Source of the DNA: Nitrospira defluvii | GTDB taxonomy: Bacteria; Nitrospirota; Nitrospiria; Nitrospirales; Nitrospiraceae | DNA: 64,000 nucleotides | Assembly: GCA_000196815.1 (NCBI GenBank) | Contig: FP929003.1 | Coordinates: 2,317,501 to 2,381,500, forward strand | Reading direction: 5' to 3' | In this document: positions 43,222-52,133 of the stretch, piece by piece | Numbering within the stretch: the first letter of the stretch is position 1 | Layout: each line of letters opens with the position of its first letter | Notes under the pieces: generated by a model | Told to the model about the DNA's origin: nothing | Database searches by the model: none | What the model saw: the letters and a program-made list of their open reading frames with translations, nothing else | Position numbers and translations under genes: made by a program

Positions 43222-43719
43222 ATGGACTGCCTCTTCTTTCGACATGGTATCGCAATCGAGCGTCAGAACTGGAACGGGCTGGAAGAGGACCGCCCCCTGA
43301 CCGACCAAGGCGCCGCCCGGACCAAGGAATCCGGCAAGGGACTCCTCAAGTTGCGCCTGAGGCCGACCCACATTCTTTCAAGTCCCCTGACACGGGCGCA
43401 CGAAACCGCTGTCATTCTTCAGTCCTTGATTCGTTCCAAGCCGAAGATCCGGATCTGCACAGAACTCGATCCTGCCGCGGCACCGCGCGCCCTGTTTTCG
43501 CTATTGGATGCCTTGCCGGCGGATGCCGTCGTGTTGTGTGTCGGCCACGAACCGCACCTAAGCCTCGCTGCGGGAATCCTGCTGACCGGCAAGCCCTGCA
43601 GCGGCCTGTCGCTCAAAAAAGCAGGCGCCTGCCTGATGCACATTGAAGAGTCCGTGAAGCCTGCGGCAGGACGGCTCGAGTGGTGGCTGACAGCTGGACA
43701 ATTGCGCGCGCTCGCGTGA
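43222..43719 (+). CDS. sixA: Phosphohistidine phosphatase SixA
   Basis: A 165-residue histidine-phosphatase-family protein. The catalytic RHG motif lies at residues 7-9 (LFFRHGIAIE), and LSSPLTRAHETAVIL and VVLCVGHEPHL give the second arginine and the conserved histidine. SixA removes phosphate from histidine in phosphorelay or PTS proteins. Upstream GGAGGATG serves as ribosome site. The gene lies between CHAD and Ppx genes, a common grouping in polyphosphate metabolism. Confidence 0.92.
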   Translation: MDCLFFRHGIAIERQNWNGLEEDRPLTDQGAARTKESGKGLLKLRLRPTHILSSPLTRAHETAVILQSLIRSKPKIRICTELDPAAAPRALFSLLDALPADAVVLCVGHEPHLSLAAGILLTGKPCSGLSLKKAGACLMHIEESVKPAAGRLEWWLTAGQLRALA

Positions 43720-43752
43720 TCTCCAGCCGGATCACAAATCAATCGAACCAGC

Positions 43753-43790
43753 AGCAGGGTGCGGGAAACGTCCGCCGCCGGTGTTCTCGC
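43753..43790 (+). repeat. Half copy of the MITE-like repeat
   Basis: AGCAGGGTGCGGGAAACGTC and the following CGCCGCCGGTGTTCTCGC resemble the left end and first inner part of the element at 8051 with several mismatches. No matching right end is present before ppx begins at 43823. It is a decayed solo end. Confidence 0.5.
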
Positions 43791-43822
43791 GACCTGCGCG
43801 CCCGGCCGCGTGGACCGACGTT

Positions 43823-45376
43823 TCAGGTAGTTTCGTCGTCCTGGCTTGTCAGGACGAACTGAATCGGCCGCTTGAACACCTTCTCGAACAAATCGCTGCG
43901 ACCCCGCGCCGCCCAGATTTCCAGCTCGGCATCACCGGAGACCTGCACCGTTATGACGACGGACTTCCCGAGTTTCACATCGACGTTCCGCACCACGGAA
44001 AACTGGCTTCGATCTAATCCGTCGGCAATACGGAGCAGGGCGGACAGCACATTGATGATACGTTGGTTCCCTTGCGGCAACGCGGTGAACTCACTGTGTT
44101 TCCGGGTGGGAACCGAACGGCGGTGATACCGCGCGACATTCGCGACCAGATCGATTTCCTCCGCGGTGAATCCGGAGAGATCGCTGTTCTTGATCAGGTA
44201 ATAGGCATGTTTGTGATGTTGCCGTGAATTGATCAAATATCCGATATCGTGCAGGATGGCCGCGAACTCCAGCCACTCACGCTCCCGCTGCCCGAATCCG
44301 TGCAAAGACGTGGTTTGATCGAACAGCCGTAACGCGAGTCCGGCGACATGGAGCGCATGCGTCTCGGAAACATGACACCGACGAGCCAGGGCCAGGATGT
44401 TCCGTTTTCGGACATCGGGAATGTCCCGCTCCGCCTGAATGCCCTCGTGGTGTCGCTGGATAAAATCGTAAATGATCCCTTCGCGAATCGCCTTGTCGCA
44501 GATCGTCAGCTCCTGCTTCCGTAACACATCGAGCAGAATTCTGAACACCATCGTCGCAGGAAGCAGGGTATCCACGCGCTTGGGATCCAGCCCAGGCATG
44601 GCCAACCGGGTTTTGAGCGTGGCCTCAGCCAGACGCTTTTCAACGGCGGCAATTTCTTTCGCGGAAATCTTTGTGAGATTGAGCTGCTGGAGCGGGCGGC
44701 CGGTGCGCTGCAGGTAAATGACTTCGGCGAGATTGCCCGCCATCCCGGAGGTGGCGATGATCTGCTCCACGCGTTTCGTCTTATAGGAACGAAGCGCCTG
44801 CTTGAGTTGTCCGGTCACGGCGTCTTCCAATTCGTGCAGCATCGCTTTGGAGGGCGGCGTCTTGGTCAAATACAGGTCTTTCAGGCGAATGGCTCCCAAC
44901 TTGAGGCTGCGAGCGTGATAGATCGTCTCCCGGTTTCCAACGATCACCTCGACCGACCCGCCTCCGATATCGATCACGAGGGTCGGTGGCTCAGGCAGAG
45001 CCACGCTGTTTTGCACGCCGAGAAAAATCAAGCGGGCTTCTTCCCCACCCGTGATGACCCGAACCGTCAAGCCGGTCTGCTGCGCGACATGATCCAGAAA
45101 TTCTCCGCCGTTTCGCGCCTCCCGTACCGCGCTGGTCGCCACGCCTTCGATCCGCTCGTAGCCCTTGTTCCTGGCCAGCGTGACCAGGTTCCGGATGACT
45201 TCGAGGCCGCGCATCATCGCCTGATCGGACAGGCGGCGCGACGTGAACACTCCGTCACCAAGACGGGTCATGTCTTTGAAGCGGTCGAGGATTTTATAGG
45301 TGTAGTCCGGCTGAACTTCCGCCAAGACCATATGAATGGAATTGGTGCCGATATCGAGGACGGCCAGCTTGGGCAT
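43823..45376 (-). CDS. ppx: Exopolyphosphatase, Ppx/GppA family
   Basis: A 517-residue enzyme that removes terminal phosphate from polyphosphate (or from pppGpp). The ASKHA ATPase-type motifs are visible: LAVLDIGTNSIHMVLAEV near the start, VATSAVREARNG, VITGGEEARLIFLGVQ, and VIDIGGGSVEVIVGN. The C-terminal part carries an HD-like domain (LEFAAILHDIGYLINSRQHH), as in long Ppx. It begins directly after the phoU stop codon and closes the pst operon, so phosphate uptake and polyphosphate use are expressed together. Confidence 0.94.
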   Translation of the reverse strand: MPKLAVLDIGTNSIHMVLAEVQPDYTYKILDRFKDMTRLGDGVFTSRRLSDQAMMRGLEVIRNLVTLARNKGYERIEGVATSAVREARNGGEFLDHVAQQTGLTVRVITGGEEARLIFLGVQNSVALPEPPTLVIDIGGGSVEVIVGNRETIYHARSLKLGAIRLKDLYLTKTPPSKAMLHELEDAVTGQLKQALRSYKTKRVEQIIATSGMAGNLAEVIYLQRTGRPLQQLNLTKISAKEIAAVEKRLAEATLKTRLAMPGLDPKRVDTLLPATMVFRILLDVLRKQELTICDKAIREGIIYDFIQRHHEGIQAERDIPDVRKRNILALARRCHVSETHALHVAGLALRLFDQTTSLHGFGQREREWLEFAAILHDIGYLINSRQHHKHAYYLIKNSDLSGFTAEEIDLVANVARYHRRSVPTRKHSEFTALPQGNQRIINVLSALLRIADGLDRSQFSVVRNVDVKLGKSVVITVQVSGDAELEIWAARGRSDLFEKVFKRPIQFVLTSQDDETT

Positions 45377-46045
45377 CTACAGGCTCGCAGAGGGGGCTAC
45401 GTGTCGGATGTTCTTGCCTTCAACCATGTAGACGACAAGCTCCGCAATATTAGTGGCATGATCGGCGATCCGTTCGAGCGACTTCGCCACGAAGGTGAGG
45501 CGGATCGCGCGGGTGATGGTCCGCGTGTCTTCCAGCATAAAGGAGAGCAGTTCTCGAAACAACTGTTCGTTCACCTCATCGACAAAGTCATCGTCGGCGC
45601 ATACCTTCCGCGCCAGCACCGGATCTGAATTCACGAAGGCATCCAGACAATCCTTGACCATGCGCATCGTCCAATTGGCCATGCGTGGAATGTCGATATA
45701 GGGCTTCAGCTGCGGCTCGCCGTTCAGCTCCAGGGTGCGCTGCGCGATGTTGTCGGCGAGATCGCCCATCCGTTCCAGTTCAGACGAAATCTTCATCCCC
45801 GTCGTCACGAACCGCAGATCACGGGCCGTGGGCTGCTGCAGCGCCAGCAACTGGATGCAGAGTTCATCGATCTCGACATCCAACGCGTTGACATCGTGGT
45901 CCTGCTTGATGACATCGACCGCCAGATCGGAATCCCGATCCACCAACGCCTGCAGAGCCTGTTGAATCTGCGATTCGACGAGCCCGCCCATACGGAGCAA
46001 TGTCTGCTTGAGATGCGCGAGGTCTTGATCGAAATGTCGTTGCAT
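45377..46045 (-). CDS. phoU: Phosphate transport regulator PhoU
   Basis: A 222-residue helical protein formed by two PhoU three-helix bundles, with the metal-binding motifs DLRFVTTGMKISSELERMGD near residue 80 and ARAIRLTFVAKSLERIADH-like sequence near residue 190. PhoU links PstB activity to the PhoR/PhoB sensor and restrains phosphate uptake. A strong ribosome site (GGGAGGAG) precedes the ATG. The next gene, ppx, begins immediately at its stop. Confidence 0.96.
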   Translation of the reverse strand: MQRHFDQDLAHLKQTLLRMGGLVESQIQQALQALVDRDSDLAVDVIKQDHDVNALDVEIDELCIQLLALQQPTARDLRFVTTGMKISSELERMGDLADNIAQRTLELNGEPQLKPYIDIPRMANWTMRMVKDCLDAFVNSDPVLARKVCADDDFVDEVNEQLFRELLSFMLEDTRTITRAIRLTFVAKSLERIADHATNIAELVVYMVEGKNIRHVAPSASL

Positions 46046-46065
46046 GCTCCAACTCCTCCCGCGAG

Positions 46066-46926
46066 TTATCCAAACCGGCCGGTAATGTAATCTTCCGTTC
46101 GTTTATCATGCGGGGTCGTAAAAATCGTCTTGGTATCGCCGAACTCTACCAATTCGCCCATCAGGAAAAAACCGCATTGATCCGACACCCGCGCAGCCTG
46201 CTGCATATTGTGCGTCACGATCACCACCGTGTAGGTATCCTTCAAGGTATAGATGAGTTCTTCGATCTTGCCGGTCGCGATGGGATCCAGGGCCGAACAG
46301 GGCTCGTCCATCAGAATGACTTCGGGTTGGACCGCCAGCGCGCGCGCGATGCACAACCGCTGTTGTTGTCCGCCGGACAGTCCCAGGGCGCTTTGCATCA
46401 ACCGGTCCTTTACCTCATCCCACAGTCCGGCGCCCTGCAGACTATGCTGCACGAGTTCATCCAGAGACCGTTTATCCTTGGTACCGTGCAGACGCGGCCC
46501 ATAGGCGACATTGTCGTAGATCGATTTGGGAAACGGGTTCGATTTCTGAAAGACCATGCCCACGCGCTTCCTGAGATCGGTGACGTCGATGGCGGGATCG
46601 TAGATGTCGACACCGTCCAGTTCCACACGCCCCACCGCGCGCGCCCCTTCTACCAGATCGTTCATACGATTCAGACATCGCAGCAATGTCGATTTTCCAC
46701 ACCCCGACGGACCGATGAAGGAGGTGACCGAATGGGTCCGTACCGTCAGTGAGACCCGAAAGAGGGCCTGCCGTTGGCCATAGTAGAAGTCGAGATTACG
46801 GACCAGCACTTTTGCATCGACGGACGTTCCGTGCGCCACGTGGGGACGAGTGAGACGCGGTTGGGGAACCGTCGGACGCAGTGACATGGCCGGCGTCGGC
46901 GACAGGCTACGAGTCTGGATATCCAT
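46066..46926 (-). CDS. pstB: Phosphate ABC transporter ATPase PstB
   Basis: A 286-residue ATPase. About 35 N-terminal residues of low complexity precede the family body. Walker A is [20 protein letters not shown], the signature is [16 protein letters not shown], and Walker B is [20 protein letters not shown]. It powers phosphate import through PstCA. The ATG at 46926 with AAAGGA upstream is preferred over the TTG two codons earlier. It lies 18 bases downstream of pstA and 20 upstream of phoU. Confidence 0.96.
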   Translation of the reverse strand: MDIQTRSLSPTPAMSLRPTVPQPRLTRPHVAHGTSVDAKVLVRNLDFYYGQRQALFRVSLTVRTHSVTSFIGPSGCGKSTLLRCLNRMNDLVEGARAVGRVELDGVDIYDPAIDVTDLRKRVGMVFQKSNPFPKSIYDNVAYGPRLHGTKDKRSLDELVQHSLQGAGLWDEVKDRLMQSALGLSGGQQQRLCIARALAVQPEVILMDEPCSALDPIATGKIEELIYTLKDTYTVVIVTHNMQQAARVSDQCGFFLMGELVEFGDTKTIFTTPHDKRTEDYITGRFG

Positions 46927-46944
46927 GCGCAATCCTTTCTGTGA

Positions 46945-48594
46945 TCACACTGTCGATGCGGCAAATCGGCGCCGTAACCGGTTGCGGAGCCGCACCGCCG
47001 CCCAATTCAGCGACACCACCACGAGGATCAGAATCAGCGTGGTCATGTATACCATCGGCTTCGCCGCCTCGACGTTCGGGGACTGAAACCCGACGTCGTA
47101 AATATGGAACCCCAAGTGCATGAACTTTCGATCGAGATGCAGAAAGGGAAGGTATTCGTCCAGCGGGAGGGCAGGGGCCAATTTTACGACCCCGGTCAAC
47201 ATCAACGGCGCCACTTCTCCGGCGGCCCTCGCCATGGCCAGGATCAGTCCCGTTAAAATGCCCGGTAACGCGCAGGGGATGATCACATGCCGGAGCGTTT
47301 CAAATTTGGTCGCGCCCAGTCCGAGCGAACCTTCCCGGAAATCGCGCGGGACTGCAGACAGTCCTTCCTCCGTCGCCACGATCACGACCGGGACGGTGAG
47401 CAGCGCCAGGGTCAACGACGCCCACAGAATGCCGCCCGTGCCGAAGGTGGGATTCGGGAGCGCCTCAGGAAACAACCAGTGGTCGATGGTGCCACCCAGC
47501 GCGTAGACAAAAAAGGCGAGGCCGAACACCCCGAAGACAATGGACGGCACACCGGCGAGATTGTTCACCGCGATCCGAACCAGCCTGACCAGCAGGCCCT
47601 GTGTTGCGTATTCCCGCAAATAGACGGCCGCCATCACGCCGAACGGCATCACCGCCAAGGTCATCAGAAAGACCATCAACACCGTACCGAAGATCGCCGG
47701 AAAGATCCCGCCCTCCGTGTTCGCTTCACGCGGCTCAGTGGAGACGAACAGCCACAGACTCCGGACATAGGCCAGGAGTTTCTCACCCCAATGCATCCCG
47801 TTCGGCCGACTGACGGCCAACACCTCATCGAGAGAGAGCCGCACCGACCGGCCGGTGGAGAGGGTCAAGAACAGGACTTCCTGCCCGGCATCCTTGTGGA
47901 GCCGCTCAAGCGCCTCAGTCTTGGCGAGATAGTCTCGTTCCAGCACGGCAATCTGATCGAGGAGGAGCCGGTCTCTGTCGGCGTCGTCGGGGTCGAGTCG
48001 GCCGCCCAGGGTCAACGCATGCCGGGCGAGCCTGGCCTTCTCAATCCGATAGTTGATGGAGCCGATTTCCTCCCGCTCCAGATGTTCGATCCGCCGACGT
48101 AACTGATTGGCCCGCTCCACCAGCGTCTTCACCGTCGTCCATGAACTTCCGCTTGCGCTTCCTGTCGCGGCCCCCTCCACGCCGACCGTGATGCGACCAA
48201 AGGCAGGCCCCCACTCACGCCGCTCGACAAGCGTGAGATCCTCGGGACGCGCGCTCGACACAATATCCGCGGCATTGATCCAACGATATTCGGACCCGAA
48301 CACATCCCGATTGCCGACGCGATACCGAAACCGGCGCTGTCCGGCCGGCGAGTCCGGCGTGATCGAATTGGGGATGACTTCTTCTCCCACCACCTGACCG
48401 ATCACCGTCTCCTGCGTCTTCAGCGTCGTCTCCTGCAAGGCACCGGGCCAGAATTGCCCCAGGCCGTTGACCATAATCAGGCCAAGCATGCCGGCCACCA
48501 TCAACAGGCTGAGCGCCACCCCGGAGGCCGTCATCCAGACGAACAGTTCGCCCCCGCGCCAGAAGTCCCTCATGAGCTTCGACGGCTCACCCAT
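46945..48594 (-). CDS. pstA: Phosphate ABC permease PstA, long form
   Basis: A 549-residue permease. After the first membrane helix (WMTASGVALSLLMVAGMLGL) comes a soluble insert of about 250 residues with a coiled coil (LVERANQLRRRIEHLEREEI). The classical five-helix permease domain follows, with the ATPase-contact loop EGLSAVPRDFREGSLGLGAT. The start ATG 48594 overlaps the pstC stop by eight bases. The long form is known from Pseudomonas-type systems. The insert may sense a periplasmic or partner signal. Confidence 0.93.
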   Translation of the reverse strand: MGEPSKLMRDFWRGGELFVWMTASGVALSLLMVAGMLGLIMVNGLGQFWPGALQETTLKTQETVIGQVVGEEVIPNSITPDSPAGQRRFRYRVGNRDVFGSEYRWINAADIVSSARPEDLTLVERREWGPAFGRITVGVEGAATGSASGSSWTTVKTLVERANQLRRRIEHLEREEIGSINYRIEKARLARHALTLGGRLDPDDADRDRLLLDQIAVLERDYLAKTEALERLHKDAGQEVLFLTLSTGRSVRLSLDEVLAVSRPNGMHWGEKLLAYVRSLWLFVSTEPREANTEGGIFPAIFGTVLMVFLMTLAVMPFGVMAAVYLREYATQGLLVRLVRIAVNNLAGVPSIVFGVFGLAFFVYALGGTIDHWLFPEALPNPTFGTGGILWASLTLALLTVPVVIVATEEGLSAVPRDFREGSLGLGATKFETLRHVIIPCALPGILTGLILAMARAAGEVAPLMLTGVVKLAPALPLDEYLPFLHLDRKFMHLGFHIYDVGFQSPNVEAAKPMVYMTTLILILVVVSLNWAAVRLRNRLRRRFAASTV

Positions 48595-50815
48595 GGCTGT
48601 ACTTATCCCGGAGGCGCTGACGAATGAGTTCGGCCAACGAGTTGATGACAAACGTGACGATGAACAAGAGCAAGGCGGCCAGGAATAACACCCGATAGAG
48701 ACTGCCGCCATGCGGGGCTTCCGGAATTTCCACGGCGATATTGGCCGACAACGTCCGGAAACCGTTCGCCCAGTTCCAATCCAAGATCGGAGTATTTCCC
48801 GTGGCCATCAGGACGATCATGGTGTCCCCGATCGCGCGTCCGAACCCGATCATCACGGCGGAAAAGATCCCGGGACTGGCGGACAGCAACACCAGATGCA
48901 GAACGGTTTGCCAACGGGTCGCCCCCAATGCGAGCGAGCCGGCGATTTGGATTTTCGGCACATTGGAGAGCGCTTCTTCGGCAATGCTGTAGATCACCGG
49001 GACGATGGCAAATCCCATCACGATGCCGACGATCAGGGCGTTGCGCTGATCGTATTGAATGCCGAGCCGGCTTGAGAGCCAGGCCTTGACGTTCCCGTCG
49101 AACCACCAGCCTTCGATAAACGAATTGGCCCAGAGACACCCGGCGATGCCCAGTCCCAGCAGAGGGATCAACAACAAGGCTTCCTGGCCCTGCGGGAGGT
49201 GTCGTTTCACGGACAACGGACAGAGGTACCAGCCGAACGAGGCCAGGACAACCAGCAGTGGCAACACGAGCGCCATGCCGGCCACTGCGGGGAGCATTCG
49301 TTCAAGGAGGGGAGCCAGCCAGAGCCCGGCAAGGAAACCAAGCACCACGGTCGGCAACGCCGCCATAACTTCAATAATCGGTTTAATTTTTGCGCGCAGG
49401 TCCTGATGCATGAACTGAGAGGTGCACATCGCCGCCAGAATGGCAATCGGCACGGCGAGAAACAGGGCGTACATCGTCCCTTTGAGCGTTCCGAATGCCA
49501 GTGGAAGCAGACCGAGCTTCGGCTCCACATCATCCGACCCGGAGGAGGATTGCCACACATGGGCCGGCTGATCGTACCCCTCGTACCAGACCTTGCCGAA
49601 CAATGTCTCAAGCGTCACTTCAGGATAGGCATTCTGCACCTGGTACAGAGACAGTTGCCCGGCCCCGTCCAACGCGATCAACCCGTCGCCTTTCGGCGCG
49701 AACGCCACGGCACGGATCGGAAATTCGCTGTTGGCCAGCCGCAACAACGTTTGAGAAGAGGTCGCATGGTGCAGGAACAGATTGCCCTTCCTATCGCCGG
49801 TCACAAACCCCTTGACCCGCTGCGACGGAGCAAATGCGGTGACCGGCGCATTGTGAGCCCGGAGGGTATGGATTTGGGTCAGGGTCCAACCGGACGGGGC
49901 GTCGGCGCGTCGCACAAGTCCCCAGGTCGAGACCGCACCGTCCCCGGACATGACCACCAGGCTACGATCGCCGCTCAGGAACCCCAACGTCGTGACGGCC
50001 GTCGAGGAGGCGGCGACGGTATAGGCGGCCCTCATCTCCGGCGGTTCCGTCTCAGACAGGCCGACATGCACCACCTGTCCGTCCGCGGTTCCCACATACA
50101 GATTTTCAAGTAACGCGTCCAGGGCGAGGGCCGTGACCTCACCTCGCGGCTGCGGCAGTTCTGTGATGATGGGATGGTGGCCCGCCACGTCATCCGCCGC
50201 GATGCGCGCGACGAGCAGCCGGCCGCCCTTCGACAGGAGGGCCAGCAGGCTTCCTTGATCATTGGCCCGATAGGCCAGCCTGACGATGGGGCTTTTCGTC
50301 AGTGGAATCGGTTGACCGGCGCGAATATGCGGGCGCTTGCGTCGCTCGCCTTGATCGGTGAATTCCGTCGTGGTGCCGACTTTCAAGAAGAGGACTTCGC
50401 CATCGGCTGTGCCCACGGCCAACCGCGGAGCATTGCCGCCACCCGACGCCATCGCCGTGATCTGGCGGGCCTTCACCTGTGCCGGCGTCTCCAATGGGAT
50501 GGGTTGGCCCGATGCCAGGTCGAAGAACTGGATGGCTCCGGATGTGAACACCTGCGCGATCTCACGATGTTCATCGACCGCCACTTGAGCCGGACCTTCG
50601 TCCACCAGCAGGGCAGGCACACTCAAGCGTTGAGTCAACTTCGCGCTCGGCGCGGTGAACAACGGGGTGACTTCGCGAAACAGAAAGAAGAAGATCCCGA
50701 GAATGCTGATGATAGTCGCGAGCCCGCCGACGGTAATAACGGCCCGGGCGAGCCGATCGAACCATGTCCGGAGATGCACAGGCTTCAGCATCAGTTGGAA
50801 TCGCTCGGTGATCAT
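48587..50815 (-). CDS. pstC: Phosphate ABC permease PstC, long form with beta-propeller-like insert
   Basis: A 742-residue permease. The first membrane helix (VITVGGLATIISILGIFFFL) is followed by about 390 residues of WD40/propeller-like repeats (VFTSGAIQFFDLASGQPIPL, LYVGTADGQVVHVGLSETEP, VVMSGDGAVSTWGLVRRADA). The C-terminal 300 residues are the permease with the EAA-like loop EEALSNVPKIQIAGSLALGA. The start overlaps the pstS stop by one base. The insert is longer than in E. coli PstC (about 320 residues in all). Confidence 0.93.
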   Translation of the reverse strand: MITERFQLMLKPVHLRTWFDRLARAVITVGGLATIISILGIFFFLFREVTPLFTAPSAKLTQRLSVPALLVDEGPAQVAVDEHREIAQVFTSGAIQFFDLASGQPIPLETPAQVKARQITAMASGGGNAPRLAVGTADGEVLFLKVGTTTEFTDQGERRKRPHIRAGQPIPLTKSPIVRLAYRANDQGSLLALLSKGGRLLVARIAADDVAGHHPIITELPQPRGEVTALALDALLENLYVGTADGQVVHVGLSETEPPEMRAAYTVAASSTAVTTLGFLSGDRSLVVMSGDGAVSTWGLVRRADAPSGWTLTQIHTLRAHNAPVTAFAPSQRVKGFVTGDRKGNLFLHHATSSQTLLRLANSEFPIRAVAFAPKGDGLIALDGAGQLSLYQVQNAYPEVTLETLFGKVWYEGYDQPAHVWQSSSGSDDVEPKLGLLPLAFGTLKGTMYALFLAVPIAILAAMCTSQFMHQDLRAKIKPIIEVMAALPTVVLGFLAGLWLAPLLERMLPAVAGMALVLPLLVVLASFGWYLCPLSVKRHLPQGQEALLLIPLLGLGIAGCLWANSFIEGWWFDGNVKAWLSSRLGIQYDQRNALIVGIVMGFAIVPVIYSIAEEALSNVPKIQIAGSLALGATRWQTVLHLVLLSASPGIFSAVMIGFGRAIGDTMIVLMATGNTPILDWNWANGFRTLSANIAVEIPEAPHGGSLYRVLFLAALLLFIVTFVINSLAELIRQRLRDKYSHG

Positions 50816-51831
50816 TACCGGATCTGGCTCAGCTGCTTCTCGGCCAAGGTGGCATCGACCGGGAAGTAGCCGTCCCTCAGCACGTCGGATTGCCCCTCCC
50901 TGCTGTACACGTAGGCCAGAAACTCTTTCACGATGGGGGAGAGTGGTTTGCCCGGAGCCTGGTTCACATAGATGTACAAGTATCGCCAGAGCGGATACGT
51001 GCCGTTCCGCGTGTTCGCCTGGGTGGGTTCGATGAACGGTTGGCCCGGCTTCACCGCCAGCGGAAGCATGTTCACTCCGGACGTGCTATAGCCGATCCCG
51101 CTGTACCCGATGCCGTAACGATCTTCGCTGATCCCTTGCACCACCGAGGCGGAACCGGGCTGTTCCTTCACCTGATCCTTGAAGTCGCCATTTTTGAGGG
51201 TATGTTCCTTGAAGAATCCGTATGTGCCGGAAGCAGAATTGCGGCCGTACAGACTGACCGGCGCAGCGGCCCAGTCTCCGGTCAATCCGAGTTGCCCCCA
51301 CTTGTTCAGGTCGACGGCATGGCCCTGCCTTCGGGACTTGGAAAACAGCGCATCCGCCTCCGCGACCGTGAGTCCCTTGATCGGATTGTCTTTGTTGACG
51401 AAGAGCGCCAACGCATCCACCGCGACAGGGTAGGCAGTCGGCGGATACCCGAACTTCGTTTCGAATGCATCGATCTCGCTCGACTTCATCGTTCGCGACA
51501 TGGGACCGAGCTGAGCCGTGTTTTCAATGAGCGCAGGCGGCGCCGTACTGGACCCCTTCCCCTCGACTTGAATTTTCACATTGGGATATTGTTTCCGGAA
51601 TCCTTCGGCCCACAACGTGATCAAGTTGTTCAAGGTGTCGGAACCGATGCTGTTGATCGTCCCGGAGACGCCACTGACCTTGCCATAGGACTTGAGCTTC
51701 GTATCGACGTTTCCCTGTTCAATGGCAGCAACGGGCTCAGCGGCACCGGCTGTCCAAAGATCGGTCGTCATGAACGGTCCCAACACTGCGAGCGTCATGC
51801 TCATACAGACTCGGCCGGGAGATAAGGACAT
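50815..51831 (-). CDS. pstS: Phosphate-binding protein PstS (operon copy)
   Basis: A 338-residue periplasmic binding protein, first gene of the minus-strand pst operon. A signal peptide covers roughly residues 1-31. Phosphate-contact motifs are present: INSIGSDTLNNLITLWAEGF, LGPMSRTMKSSEID, and YGRNSASGTYGFFKEH. It delivers phosphate to PstCA. The upstream divergent region contains two tandem GTTAAC-type repeats resembling Pho boxes. Three more family members lie within 10 kb; this one is the only one joined to permease genes. Confidence 0.95.
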   Translation of the reverse strand: MSLSPGRVCMSMTLAVLGPFMTTDLWTAGAAEPVAAIEQGNVDTKLKSYGKVSGVSGTINSIGSDTLNNLITLWAEGFRKQYPNVKIQVEGKGSSTAPPALIENTAQLGPMSRTMKSSEIDAFETKFGYPPTAYPVAVDALALFVNKDNPIKGLTVAEADALFSKSRRQGHAVDLNKWGQLGLTGDWAAAPVSLYGRNSASGTYGFFKEHTLKNGDFKDQVKEQPGSASVVQGISEDRYGIGYSGIGYSTSGVNMLPLAVKPGQPFIEPTQANTRNGTYPLWRYLYIYVNQAPGKPLSPIVKEFLAYVYSREGQSDVLRDGYFPVDATLAEKQLSQIR

Positions 51832-51905
51832 CTTCGCACTCCTCTATAAATGTATTCGCACGTCAACCGTATGAACGACACCATAGGCGCACACGATTGC
51901 ACCTT

Positions 51906-51934
51906 GTTCACAGCCGTGTTAACGCAGAGTTAAC
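51906..51934 (-). promoter_or_regulatory. Pho-box-like tandem repeat upstream of pstS
   Basis: GTTAAC occurs at 51918-51923 and again at 51929-51934, 11 bases apart, with a weaker GTTCAC at 51906-51911. Eleven-base direct repeats are the general layout of PhoB/PhoP boxes. Confidence 0.6.
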
Positions 51935-52019
51935 TCTTTTTGCACTGCCAGTCCGTCGCCACGGCCGGAGATGCGGATCCTGCTCACTTGAGAGTACGGT
52001 GTGCGAGGGGGCATCCGTA

Positions 52020-52036
52020 GTTAACGATTCTGTAAC
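52020..52036 (+). promoter_or_regulatory. Pho-box-like tandem repeat upstream of the porin
   Basis: GTTAAC at 52020-52025 and TGTAAC at 52031-52036, start to start 11 bases. It lies about 100 bases before the porin start, in the same divergent gap as the pstS box. Confidence 0.55.
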
Positions 52037-52133
52037 ACTGTCGCAATGCTTCCGTGACGGACTACTGATAGACCTCGACAAGGCCTGATATTCATTGATT
52101 GCGATTCTTCGAGATTGTATGAGAGGAGACTGT

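Noticed and set aside
44807-45628. 273-residue plus-strand frame opposite ppx and phoU
   Set aside because: It is the antisense shadow of two well-supported genes.
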